This document shows, one piece after another, positions 1 to 10,590 of a stretch of 64,000 bases of DNA. The notes under the pieces were generated by a model that did no database searches, was not told the origin of the DNA, and saw nothing but the letters and a program-made list of their open reading frames with translations. The stretch is from Anniella stebbinsi (Eukaryota > Chordata > Lepidosauria > Squamata > Anniellidae). The stretch is from assembly GCA_029215795.1 (NCBI GenBank), contig JARDYH010000007.1, forward strand, positions 82,533,763 to 82,597,762, read 5' to 3'. The position numbers and the translations under genes are program-made. Each line of letters starts with the position of its first letter. Position 1 is the stretch's first letter.

Positions 1-69
1 GCAAGAAGAGAAAAGATGGTATAATGGTCTTGCGACCGTAATAAATTCTATTCTATATTCTATAATGAT

Positions 70-194
70 CTTTAAGGAGTGTTCCAGGGAGGAGCTATTT
101 CGTGATGTTGTGGATACCCAGCCAATCAGTGTGCTGTACAGCCGCTTCGGCTCCATACTGGAACAACTCCACACCACCAAAGCTCAACCCTCAG
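70..194 (+). CDS. possible internal coding exon, gene unknown
   Basis: From about base 70 a plus-strand frame stays open to a good splice donor (TCAG|GTAAGC, GT at 195-196). The frame reads roughly ECSREELFRDVV...LEQLH, looks like ordinary soluble protein, and may have an acceptor at CTTTAAG just before it. The same frame is open back to base 2, but bases 1-60 look like the 3' tail of a LINE (TCTATTCTAT runs). I do not recognise the protein, and no following exon was found to the right. It could be a real exon of a neighbouring gene or chance. Confidence 0.2.
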
Positions 195-281
195 GTAAGC
201 ATACCTGCAGCGATTAAGGTGGCAAATGCACTTTCCAGGACCGTGAGGATCCAGTTTTAATTCATGGCTTACATCAGTAAT

Positions 282-408
282 AGGCAACTCGGTGCCCTCC
301 AGATGTTTTGAACTACAACTCCCATAAGCCCCAGCCACCATAACCAACAGTCAGGAATTATGACAGGAGGTTGTGGTCCAAAACCTCTGGAGGACACCAG
401 GTTGCCCA
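282..408. repeat. palindromic MITE, 'ACTACAACTCCCAT' family
   Basis: The two halves are inverted copies. The left half runs GGTGCCCTCCAGATGTTTTG then ACTACAACTCCCAT. The right half ends in TCCAAAACCTCTGGAGGACA then CCAGGTTG. The same family recurs at 1430-1552, 2753-2875, 7995-8115 and 21211-21665 in this window, with partial copies elsewhere. Confidence 0.8.
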
Positions 409-489
409 CCCCTGACTCTCCCCTGTATGCCGCTTCATCCATTACAGCAGGGGGCAGAACTTCTTCCAGCCAGGGGGCTGGATTAAGCT

Positions 490-790
490 CACAGGGGCTG
501 CATTCCAGCGGTGGGTGGGGCCAAAGGGGCAGGGCCAAAGGGAAAATGGATGGGGCCAAAATACAAAATTGCCAGCGTATTTGAGGCTGAGGTTCTTAAT
601 ACCTGTAATTAAGCCTTAGGAGAAGCGTTTCAACCTTTTCAATGGGGAAAAACGGCACAAAACCCAGGAAATCACCAAACGATTGAAGGCCCAAGGAAGT
701 GGGGCAGGGCCAGGGAAGGGAGCGTGGCCAGACTGGGACCCCAGAGGGCCAAATCCGGCCCCTAGGCCTGAAATTCAACACCCTTGCATT
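490..790 (+). repeat. interspersed repeat, unclassified
   Basis: The block beginning GGGGCTGCATTCCAG, followed by GTGGGTGG, GGGGCCAAA and CAAAATACAAA, matches the sequence around 33570-33700, so it is a dispersed repeat. No ORF of interest is seen. I cannot assign a class. Confidence 0.5.
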
Positions 791-1212
791 ATATTACGGT
801 GCAGTCCCCCAGCGCCAATCACATTGAGCTAGATGGAACCACCGCTAGCGCAAAGGGAAGTACCATCCCAGAAACGAGTGCTTCTGGTGCGTGAGAAGTC
901 AGTGGAAGTTCCTTCTCCAAGCTCCACTGAGTTCTCCCATTCTGGAAGGGCTAATCTGAGCTTGTTTCCAGGGTTGCGCTGTGAAGTGCTAGCTTCCTGT
1001 GGCGCTAGCGGTCATTCCGCCCGCGCAATTGGATCCTGCCCACAGAGAGCCAGGACAAAGTGCAGCTCCCTGCTGAACACAGGAGGAAGTTAAAAAAAGA
1101 AAAGAAAAAGGGGAGATACCAGCACAGGAATGAGGAAACCAGGAAACCGCAAAAGATGCACTTGAAACCATTCTGTGAGCCCCTTCATGGGGGGGAACAG
1201 CTAGATCGCCTT

Positions 1213-1309
1213 CTGCAAGGGATGGATAAGGATGTGTTGAAGGCTATCTGATGAATCCTTCTTTACAGCATCAGATAGCAGGCAGAATGGCCTTATCCAT
1301 CCCTTGCAG
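1213..1309. other. miRNA-like imperfect hairpin
   Basis: Two arms of about 41 bases face each other across a 15-base loop. The outer 19 bases (CTGCAAGGGATGGATAAGG) and the inner 11 bases (GCTATCTGATG) are perfectly complementary, with about 11 unpaired bases between them. This could be a small MITE or a hairpin RNA precursor. Expression cannot be judged from sequence. Confidence 0.5.
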
Positions 1310-1429
1310 ACATGGGCTCAGCAGTACCCCATAGACAAGTCCCCCACCCCCGGACTCAAAGAGCATTCTGGCTTGAACGAATTGTTTCGAGTGCACCTTT
1401 GAGGTCCTTTCTTGTCTTTGTTTCTCCAA

Positions 1430-1552
1430 GACAGCCTTCCCCAACCTGGTGCCCTCCAGATGTTTTGGATTTCAACTCCAATCTGCCCAAGCCAGCATGG
1501 CCAAGGCTCAGGAATGCTGGGCGTTGCGGTCCAAAACATTCGCACACCTAGC
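1430..1552. repeat. palindromic MITE, 'ACTACAACTCCCAT' family
   Basis: Left half CTTCCCCAACCTGGTGCCCT, then CCAGATGTTTTGGA. The right half carries GTCCAAAACATTCG. It is diverged compared with the 2753 copy. Confidence 0.75.
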
Positions 1553-1574
1553 AAAAGTGGGGGGAACTCTCCGG

Positions 1575-2095
1575 TGCCGGATGCAGGTTTTGGAGGGCGC
1601 TTGAGCAAGACTCCCTCCATGAGTCCCCTTCTCCATTGCCCCTGTCACTGGCTGCCCTTGCTCCTCCTCCTGTTTCTCAACATCGTTGTCACTTGCTTGC
1701 TCGAGAGGCAGTGAGCAAATAGACACCAGTGGCCTGTTCAGACAACCCACTAAGCCATGGTTAGGCCACTAACCCTTTTGCAACAAATGGTTAGCGAACG
1801 TGTTTAAACCGTGGTTATGTAGCCACCGTGGTTAGGAATGGTTCACCCGACACGCTGAGCCATATTGTTTCGCTCAAAATGCTTATCCACCACGGCTTAA
1901 CGTGTCGCCTGAACAGGGTCAGCGACATCTACTGTTCTTCCTCCAACCACGACTGGCTGGGCAGCTTGCGAGAGGCAAATGAAGAAGCAGGTAGCAAGGG
2001 TGAAGGGGAGGAACAACTCCAGGGGGCTCTTGTTAGTGGGCCCCTGCTGGGGTCCTGGGCAGATGCCCAACCATGCAGACTGTTGATGCCAGCTC
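1575..2095 (+). repeat. interspersed repeat split by a MITE
   Basis: Segments 1575-1727 and 1938-2095 match, in order, a continuous repeat at 15650-16005. Shared features include the CTTGCTTGCT tract, GCGAGAGGCA, and the ending around GCAGATGCCCAACCATGC. The element at 1731-1922 therefore inserted into this repeat. Confidence 0.6.
1731..1922. repeat. MITE with CCTGTTCAGACAAC termini
   Basis: Terminal inverted repeats CCTGTTCAGACAACCCAC and CGTGTCGCCTGAACAGG flank a palindromic interior (CCATGGTTAGGCC; ACCGTGGTTA). Relatives lie at 50113-50330, 54985-55140 and 58978-59545. It is probably a non-autonomous hAT-like element. I saw no clear target duplication. Confidence 0.7.
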
Positions 2096-2752
2096 TGTAA
2101 CCTGCCTGCACAATCACGGTTTGCAAATACTTCCTCCCCTGGTTCCCTGTATCATGTGAGAAACTCTTCTAAGCAACCAAGCCAACAAGCTTTTACTGGT
2201 GGAGAGGAGCAAACCCCTCATGCCCAAGCTGGCCCAACTCTGTTTCAGGCTGTTGATGTGCCATAAGTGGCAGGTATTTGCAGGCTAAGACAGCCAATAA
2301 ACATTTGCGAGCTATTAACTTTGGCAGACGTGGCCAAAAGGCTGCAATAGAGCTGTAACAGGGAACATCGTCCTCAGAAGCAGCAACTCTGGCATGGCAA
2401 AAATTACTGGCTGAGTTATAAAAGCCTCGAGCAGAGAAGAGGCTTTCCGACCGTGGGCCTGCAACCCGACGCGGAAGCACCGTTGAACCCAGAGGGATCT
2501 ACCAGCAAAATAAACAGGCATGGCTTCAGAGCGAAAGCAGAAACAAAAGATTCTGCTCAGAATTGTTTCCCCCATGTAAAGCTGCAAGGGCGTACTTGTT
2601 TTGGCTGCTTTGGGTTGGTTTTTTTTGGGGGGGGGGGGAATAAATAAATATTGAGCCCTGTTTTCCTCGAGTTTAAAGTGTCCTGAGCAAACAGGTTTGG
2701 GGATAATAGCAGGACAACTGCAACCGCGCACAGCTTGTGAATGCAAAAAGGC

Positions 2753-2875
2753 AGATTTCCCTAACCTGGCGCCTTCCAGGTGGGTTGGACTACAACTCCC
2801 AGCATCCCCAGCAAGATGGTTGGGAATGCTGGGAATTGTAGTCCAACCCACCTGGAAGGCGCCAGGTTGGGGAAG
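2753..2875. repeat. near-perfect palindromic MITE
   Basis: Arms AACCTGGCGCCTTCCAGGTG...AGCATCCC and its inverse are nearly identical over about 50 bases each side of a short centre. This is the least diverged copy of the ACTACAACTCCCAT family here. Confidence 0.85.
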
Positions 2876-2879
2876 GTGG

Positions 2880-5800
2880 GCATAAAAATGGCTAGGGTTT
2901 GCTCTGGGTTAAAAACAACAACCTTGCGATGCAGTGCCTGAGACATGGAAGCCCCCTGCTGAAGCATCTTCTGGGGCACGCCCACACAAGCAACCACGCC
3001 CACACAAGCTTTCCCTTTTCCCTTCCCCAATTAATCCCGCAGTTGTTCCACTTTCTATGTCCCGACGGCAATCCACTCCCCTTCTCGTGATTAAGCTGCT
3101 CGTATTTTAGGATTTTTCCCACAGCAAGAAACGCCTTGTGAATGCAACACTGCCGCTCAAATCCTCAAGTAAGTAACCCAAAAGGATCTCTTCATTCTAT
3201 TCAAAGAGTTCTAAACAAATCAAGGCCCTTTCACCTGCTGGACAATTGATTCTGTCTACTGTAGGGGTGGGGTGGGTCCTCTAGGCGGCCTTGACGTTCA
3301 TATGCATGGTCTTTTTTCATGAGCTTAGAGTCAAGATGCATCTACCCCCACCCCAGAAGACCACTCCCCATTCCCTGGCCCCACCTCCTTTCACTCAGTC
3401 CACTGGTAGTTTGGTGGTTTCCTGGATTTTATAGTTTTTCCCCATTCTAAAAGATTGAAATGCCTTTTCTAAGGGTTAGGTACTGGTATGAAGACCTTTC
3501 AGCTACAATATACTAGTATTTTTGGTATATTGGACCCTTCTCATCCCCATCTTACCTTAATCCTCTTTCTGCTTCTCCCCCTTTCCATGTAGAAAGATGT
3601 TTGCTTCCCCCACCCCAATTCCTTTCAAGAACATCTCCACAAGTTGCATCCCAGTAAATATTTCAATTTGGTTGCATCTTCTGCAGCTTTATTCTCTACC
3701 ACCCTCGCCCTCCATTTAAGACAGTGGCAGGTGGGGATGTACAGAGTGGGTTAAATCCATTCTTGCTTTCAGGGATTGTCAGGCATCTTTTGTTCTACTG
3801 TCTGCTCACTGATGGAACCAGAGTTTTTAAAATCAGAATGTTGTTCTATTTGCACGAATGCACGTTATTGCATTTCTGCATGCGCGCGTTTGACAAATCC
3901 ACCCCCCACCGAAAGGGAAAAAAGTGGTCCGTAAGTCCAAGAAATCCTGACTGCTTGGAAAAAGTAGGCTGGATTCATAAAAATCCAAACACATTTGAAT
4001 CAGTTGTGGGTTTCTCCCACATTCCTAGCGGCGGTCCATGGCATTCTATGTCATTGGACTTCCAACAACTGTCAGCCCATCAACATCTGGTGGGTGCACA
4101 TTGCTTGCTAGATTTAAGAGATGCAAGAACAGGTAGCTTTTTTGTTTGAAAACTTATCTTCAGGCCTTGATTTCCGCTCCTCCCCATTTTGTTCCTCATC
4201 AAAAAACCAGTCCTTTACTGACCGCCTTGTATTAGTCACAACACAAGCATGCAGAAGCTAGATCAAGATGCCTTGGGAGATCTACAGGCAATTTGCAATC
4301 AATCAGCAAGGATTTCTGAGTCCCTGTTGATTAACAACAGCAGCAACCAAGTGACCCCTTCCAGCACTAAATTATACTGCTGAAATGAAGAACGCTGGGA
4401 GTGGGAAGTGACCCAGAATAGATTTTTGTGTGGAAGGACTGTGAAATCCATTCACTATTGGCACTCCAAATAAATTCCTGAGCTCAGTTCTTGAATTCTA
4501 AGCCTGCCTTTTGAATCAGTTGGTGAATCTTGGGGTTCTAGTACAAAACAACACCCAAGTAGATCCTATCAGCTTGAGGTCTGCCCACCCCAGCATTACA
4601 ATATCTTTGAAATGCTTCTTGGAAGCACTTCAGACAGGCACGCCAGAATCACCCAAGCGACATCAGAAGCGGCCAGGATTTTGCTTTTAATCTCTCCCAG
4701 TCAAGCCAAGCGATTCCATATCAGTTCTGAAGCTTTCCTCCTTGCCCCATCTTAACCTTCCTCCCTCTTTAACCAGACAGGGGCAAAGGGTAATTGAACG
4801 GGACAGCTTAAGCAACACTAAATCAATAAGAAATGGCAAATCTGCAAACGCAAGCAGTCTGATGTTGAAATGACGATTACTGGCCATAAAGGTGTTATCT
4901 TAGAACAACATTGTTCAAGAAGAAAAGCCCACCAAGCTATTCTCAAACCTGAAAAATAAACATCTACCCCAACAGCCAGGAAATAATGCAACCGTAGTTA
5001 ACAGGAGCAAAATGATGGCTGTGACTGATAAAATAAAACTCAGCTTACCTTCTCTGGCTCTACCGCTCTTTCACCCTTGCTGCCCCTTATACCTAGAAAC
5101 TGCCTCCCAGAACATTTGGGTGACCTCTCTGCCATCCCTCAATTCCTTCTATGAAATCTACCTTTTCCACGAAGCCTTTGGCACAACCTCCACATTCCAT
5201 GCGTAACTCAGCCAGTAACCCGGACTAAGCACATGGAACTGAAGCCAACACATCTTGCTTCTTTATTTGCCCCTGCCTCCCCTCCCCGTGTCATTTTCCC
5301 ATGACAACTTTTAGGCTGGAAGCTCCTCAGGGCAGAGACCTGTCCTCTTGTCCCTTGTACACCCTAGTGCACAGTAATGGCAAGAGTAACAACCCCTTTT
5401 CTCTTCATTGTTCATTATATGCAATGCCATAAACAGACGTTAAAGCAGACATCACAACGTTGTATTGAATGAGCTGTACAGGGTCCCAATATATTTCACA
5501 CCGCAGTTCCACCTTTTCAAAACCCTACTCGATCTAGGCTCAAGAAGTCTCCAGGAGCGTCTATTGCTACATTAACATCCCCCACACTAAAATGTCCTAA
5601 AATCAGCAGAAGAGGCACCGAGTTGGGATGAAGCACGAGGCTTTCCTAGTGGTGGCACCAGTGTCATAGAACTCCTTTCCCAGAAATGTTTGTCAGGTCA
5701 GCTCAATTCCTTATTATACAGGATTGTTGAAATAAACATTTAAACGTGTTTACAGTTGGGAGCCTGAACCTTGGGGGGTGGGGGGTGGGAATACACTAAG

Positions 5801-6490
5801 TGTCTACATGGAAAACTTTAGTAAAAGGCGAAAGATTTATACAATCTGAAGAGAAACCAGAAACAGAGTGTCTGTTTAACTGCTTAAAAAAATTGATTGA
5901 GTATTTTGTTGCTACCAGAAGTACAGTGTTAAATTCTAAATGCAAGAACTCATCATGACAGCTTATAGCTATGCCCTCAACAAGACTCCACAGGCATGCC
6001 TGCAGGATATATATCTTTGGCCTGCTTTTCTATTGGCTCCAAGGAGCCAATATTCTGATTAACAACATCATCCTAAAACAAACATCCAAAAACTAAACTA
6101 ATAAAATCTCACAATTAGGTTCATTGGGTATGAATGCAATTTTTTTACATAATTATTTTGGAATAAGCTCCACCAAACTTACTCCTAGCTAACTATGGTG
6201 CTTCTCCAGTGAACTTACTCGGTTGAATTTACTCCCAGAGAACTATAGCTATTTCCAGAGAACCTGTGATTGCATAGTCTTCAACTTGAAAAACACATTG
6301 CAATACAACCTTCAGTTTGCTTTTAATAAGAAATGCAAACAACCTTGTAAAGAAATGTTTCCAATTAAACTGCTAGTGACAAGTAGGGACTGCAAAAAAG
6401 AAAAGGAGAGAATTATCCAGCTCCTGCGCGACTGTTTTCCTTACTCTCTCATTTCCTCTGTGTGAGCCTGTCACAGTGTGAGAGCCAGTT
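2880..6490. other. no gene recognised
   Basis: AT-rich non-coding sequence. I saw no convincing exon. A weak remnant of the ACTACAACTCCCAT MITE family lies near 4045-4105, and short G runs lie near 5775. Open frames here (for example 141 codons at 3724-4149) have no recognisable domains and run into repeat sequence. Confidence 0.5.
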
Positions 6491-6493
6491 TGT

Positions 6494-6727
6494 GAGCCAG
6501 TGTGGTGTAGTGGTTAGAAGATTGGACTGGGACTCTGAAGATTTGGGTTTTAGTCCTCACTCAGCCATGAAGCTCACTGGGTGACTTTGGGCCAGTCACT
6601 GACTCTCAGCCTAACATACCTCACAGGGTTGTTGTTGTGGGGATAAAATGGAGAGGAGGAGGACCATATAAGCTGCCTTGGGTTCCTTACAAGGGGGGGG
6701 GGGGAAAGGGAGGATATAAATAAGTAA
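6494..6727 (+). repeat. Sauria-type SINE
   Basis: Typical tRNA-related head (CCAGTGTGGTGTAGTGGTTA), then GGGTGACTTTGGGCCAGTCA, CTCACAGGGTTGTTGTTGTG and an AT-rich tail. Plus-strand relatives lie at 45973-46232 and 52837-53085. The family assignment is from memory of squamate SINEs. Confidence 0.75.
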
Positions 6728-7149
6728 AGGCACAGGTAGAGGGTCTAATCTCTACCAACTCTCTATTGTGCCTCAGCCCCTCTTTGACACACATGGGTGG
6801 ATTCTGACAGAACTTCTGTCATAGTTGATGAGCAAGGGAGTAAAATGATAGGAATGGCTTTAAAAGCTCTTTACCGGTGATTTGTTTATGTCTTGATTTC
6901 ATTTCTCACCTACTACCATGGATCCACAGCAAATAACAAACAATTCCATTCTTTCTTACTTGACAAGTAAAACCAACTAAGATTGCATACTATAAATCAG
7001 TAGTGTACTAGTGGAGGGGGAATACAGCTCTGGGACTTCTTTTCAGAGCAGGAACAATGACCGCATCTGACGAAGCACCAGAGCAATTGATGGACTGTAC
7101 CCACTCCAGCAAATGAAAGGGGCAATAACAAGACTTTCCCGTTTTACTA

Positions 7150-7390
7150 TTGTTTTATTTTATTATTACATTTATCACCTGTCTTCCCTGCAAGTAACCT
7201 GAGGCAGCTTATACGTCCCTCTTCCTTTCCATTTTATCCTCACAACAACCCTATGAGGTAGGCTAGGCTGAGAGTCTGTGAGAAAAGACACAGGTAGAGC
7301 GAGCTTCGTGACCAAGTGGGGACTAGAACCCAGGTTTCCCGCACCCCAGTCCAACACTCTTACCGCTACACCACACTCAGCTGTACTATC
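7150..7390 (-). repeat. SINE, minus strand, diverged
   Basis: On the minus strand it carries TGTGGTGTAGCGGTAAGAGT, a CCTCATAGGGTTGTTGTGAG block and an AT-rich tail at the low-coordinate end. This is the same body plan as the SINE at 6494 but more diverged. Confidence 0.65.
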
Positions 7391-7614
7391 AGGGGAAGGC
7401 TCACCCAAAACCTTTGCAGCTCTTTGGAGTACAGAGCAGAGGCTTTCAAGAGCCCTTTGCCCATCCCCATAACAGGACAAGACTAGTCCTTGCTCAACAC
7501 TTGCGCAATGCAAAATATGGCTCTGGCCAATCGGGTATTTATGGCATCCATACAGAGATACTTTGCAATTCTAAGAAGGGGGGGAAAGGAGGAATTGGAG
7601 TGAAACAACATAGC

Positions 7615-7685
7615 CGCTACTACAACTCCCAACAACCCCAGCCAGCATGGCCAACACATCTGGAGGACTCCACTCCCAGATTGAC
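7615..7685 (+). repeat. partial MITE, ACTACAACTCCCA family
   Basis: Only one half is present: ACTACAACTCCCAACAACCC followed by CAGCCAGCATGGCC and CATCTGGAGGAC. Confidence 0.6.
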
Positions 7686-7994
7686 ATTATGCACATTTTA
7701 AAAATCCAGGATTAATTCATTTGGAACTTTCTACATCAATAGAGATATTATTTCCCACTCCTGTTTTAGACCCCTTAGAGTGAATTTAAAGGGGCAAGTC
7801 ACATTTTCCTGAGTGGATCCTAAAATATTCAGTGTTGGGGTCAGAAAGGGTCAACAATGCAGCAGTCTCTCTTGGCGAAAAGGCAGTGGCCAAAGTTTGC
7901 CTCACTATCCCTGGAAATGGACAAATCCTGTCCTTAAACTGCCCCCTCTCCACCCACAAGTAGCAGCGGGGGGGGGGGGGAAGCTGCATAGTCT

Positions 7995-8115
7995 TTTCCC
8001 CCAACTTGGCACCCTCCATGAGGGTATCGGACTACAACCCCCATTATCACCAGGAAGGGGATAATGGGGTTTGTAGTCAGAGGCCTCTTAGAGGGCACCA
8101 GGTTGGGGGAAAAGT
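7995..8115. repeat. palindromic MITE, ACTACAACCCCCAT variant
   Basis: Arms CCCCCAACTTGGCACCCTCC and GAGGGCACCAGGTTGGGGG lie around a central ACTACAACCCCCATTATC and its inverse. Confidence 0.8.
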
Positions 8116-8500
8116 CGATATTCCGTGGGGCATGCCCGCACATGTACGCTCGACCACTGAAATTAAGACAAAACAGGAACTGGCGCGTTTCTTTCCCCAA
8201 TGAGAGGTAACCAACTCAGTTGGGTCCCTTAAGGACTTGCATGCAAAGCGATCCAAAATCCAGGTTGTTTGCCATAATCCCAAACTACAGGCGTTACTCG
8301 GAACTTTTAATACAAGCATGAAAGCCGGCGCAAAATCAGCGCAACCTGCTTCGCGGCAAACAGAAGCGGGCTTTCATCGGAGGATCCGACGACCGAGCAG
8401 GCTCTAGCCTCCAATACGTTGATGAGTCGTTAAGGTGCCGCAATAAATGGGCGTTCGGGCCGAAGCGACTAACTAAACCCACTGTAATCGAGCCACTTAC

Positions 8501-8560
8501 CATTTTGCTTGCTTCAGAAGGAGGGAAGAAGGATCTCCACTCGCGCCGGTGGCTAACTCT
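8501..8560 (-). other. candidate first exon ending in ATG|GTAAGT
   Basis: On the minus strand a pyrimidine tract (CTTCTTCCCTCCTTCT) is followed by GAAGCAAGCAAAATG and directly by a strong donor GTAAGTGG. A short pyrimidine-started leader whose first exon ends at the initiator ATG is typical of 5'-TOP genes such as ribosomal protein genes and snoRNA hosts. I found no second exon, so the gene is not identified. The 5' boundary is a guess. Confidence 0.3.
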
Positions 8561-9287
8561 CCTATCTCGTTTGATCATTTTACCTCGTTTCGGTAGCAAC
8601 CGGACTTACTCGCCGCGGTATTGCAAACGGCCTCGCTGGCTCTCCCCTTCTACACCCCGGTTTGTTTTTTTCAGACCCAACTGCGCTCTCTCTCGCTCTC
8701 CCGCTCTCTCGCTCTCTGGCTGATGCAACGAGACTCTTAAAAATGTATCCCCTTCGGAGGGTCATCATAACAACCATCCTTTACGCAACTCTGCAGTAGC
8801 AACTGGAGTGGTCCACCCATCACTCCTCCTCCTCCCCCTAAAATGGCAAAGGACAGAGAAAGACAAACAGCGTCCACCGGCTCAATATGACACACGCTCA
8901 GGGCTGCAACTAAAAGGCAACCGGGTCTTCCAACCCGCCTCTCCCCCAAATCGCGTTTTTAACAGAGACACGCGACTGCCCCGTTCATACGTTACCTCTT
9001 TCCTCCTCAAAGTCCCACAGCTCTCGCAGGGTAAGTAGCTTTGGACTCCGGAGGGGTCGCAACTCTCGGGGTCTGAGACTATCATGGTGTCTTGTTGTCG
9101 TTGTTTTAATTTGGGGAAGAGTGGGGGAGCAGGTTATTCTCGGCCCTCCTCCAAAGTTGGGAGACTTTTTAGCTTCTTCAAAGAAGGATCGAGAGAGGAG
9201 GAATCGACAGGACCGGGCACAAGAAGCAGCTCCCGGGGCCGGCAAGTGTCACGGGAGGCTGCGCGCCCCGGGGGATGGTTCCACGGG

Positions 9288-9372
9288 AGAACGTCCGAAA
9301 AGAAGCAGAATTCTAGAACGTCCGAAAGTGGGACCGTTCTAGAACGTCCGGCCGCATCAGGGTTCTAGAATG
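9288..9372. promoter_or_regulatory. 26-bp-spaced array of TTCTAGAA sites
   Basis: TTCTAGAA occurs at 9311-9318, 9337-9344 and 9363-9370, exactly 26 bases apart. Each copy is preceded or followed by related sequence (AGAACGTCCGAAA and similar), and a partial unit lies at 9288. TTCnnGAA is the inverted-pentamer core of heat-shock elements bound by HSF1. The array sits at the edge of the CpG island. Binding is an inference. Confidence 0.55.
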
Positions 9373-9529
9373 CTCAAGCAGCTTCCTGCGCGCCGGAGTC
9401 GAACTCTCTTCCAAGTGATTGCTCTCAAGAGCATTACATTTTTTAAAAACTAAACCGAAGGGTCCCGCCTCCTAACAGCTGCTGATTTCGTACTGATGAG
9501 TCCAGGGAGGGGGCGTCGACACCCCCACG

Positions 9530-9645
9530 AAGCCAATCACTTCGGAGCGGGCGGAGCTTTCCCTAGACTTGGGCGTCAACCTCCCGCCCTTCTGCACCAA
9601 TAGGGAGAAGGAAATCGGGCGTGGGATCATGGGAAGTGTAGTTTC
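9530..9645. promoter_or_regulatory. CCAAT boxes, GC box and ZNF143-like site
   Basis: Two plus-strand CCAAT boxes lie at about 9533 and 9594, with a GGGCGG box between them. On the minus strand at about 9626-9645 the motif ACTACACTTCCCATGATCC is one or two changes from the ZNF143/STAF consensus. The cluster is compatible with a housekeeping promoter beside the CpG island. Confidence 0.45.
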
Positions 9646-9844
9646 TACTGGGGTTGTTTGTTTCCTAAGTCCCCGAGAAAGGGGTGGAAAATTGGGTGGC
9701 TTGTTTGCTTCTGCCGGAGGCGGACTTCTGGCTGCTCTGGAAGGCGCAAACGAGGTGGAGTGATCTCCGAGGCCCATACCTCTATCGCGATACTAGGAGA
9801 AACTATTTTAGCTTTTAAGGATGGCTGGAAAACAGCACGATCGT

Positions 9845-10590
9845 AGGCATGTTTACTCAGAAGTAAGTCCCATTGACTGTATTGTGCTGCCGTCTTAATT
9901 TGTAGAGCATGGAGCCCAATTCTGTACATGTTTACTGGGGAGTAAGGCCCAGTAATTTCCACGGACTTACTTCCAGGTAATTACGTATAGGGCAGGACAA
10001 TACTAGGCAAGTTTACTCAGCAGTAAAGTCCATTTATGACAATGAGACTTACTCCCAAGTATGCGTGCATAGGATTGTAAAGCATTATCAACAGCTTTGT
10101 AAATAGACACGTGTGCAATTCAATCTTGTACTTGTTTACTTGGGAGTAAGTTCCACTCTCTTCAGTGGGGCTTCCTCTCTTGTCAGTGAACACACTGAAA
10201 AGCGAGGATTGGACTCTTATTCAGTTATATATAGTCAAGACCTTTGCAATTTGCCTGTTGAGAAATTGCCTGAAACTGGAAAATTTGCAAGCACTTACAC
10301 AAACTTAAAATATTCCAATAAGGCTGCAATCCTATATATACCTGGGAGTTAAGTCCCATCAACTCAGTGCGACTTGGGTCTGAGTAGACCTACCTGGGAT
10401 TGCTCTGTAACAGAGAGAACTTCTTTTTAAAAACAGTGCAATCCTGTGCATATCTACTCAGAAGTAGGTCCCACAATATTTAACAGGATTTGCTCCCAAT
10501 CCTATGTACACTTCTTACTTGTGAGTAAATCCTGTTGGATTCAGTGGTGCATATGTTTGAGAAAACATCACAGGATTGTGCTGTCAATCT
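9845..10590. repeat. cluster of 'TTACTCAGAAGTAAGTCCC' repeats
   Basis: At least five diverged head-to-head copies of a short repeat are seen. Their hallmarks are GTTTACTCAGAAGTAAGTCC, CCATTGA, GACTTACTCCCAAG and GGATTG. More copies occur at 10950-11030, 11640-11790, 11870-11900, 13720-13790, 14560-14720, 37930-38010, 48460-48535, 55335-55425 and 63480-63620. Its class is unknown to me. Confidence 0.7.

Larger units (their letters stand above)
8340..9372. promoter_or_regulatory. CpG island, probable promoter region
   Basis: CpG dinucleotides are abundant from about 8340 to 9370 while flanking DNA is CpG-poor. Candidate splice donors occur on both strands: GTAAGT on the minus strand at 8500, GTAAGT on the plus strand at about 9031, and GTAACG on the minus strand near 8996. 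The region may serve a bidirectional promoter. By mammalian gene order STX12 would be expected downstream of FAM76A on the minus strand, but I found no STX12 coding sequence, so the gene served is unknown. Confidence 0.65.

Noticed and set aside
2315..2851. 178-codon minus-strand ORF
   Set aside because: Runs into the MITE at 2753 and has no recognisable domain.
3724..4149. 141-codon plus-strand ORF
   Set aside because: No domain or splice context, and the 3' part runs into a MITE remnant.
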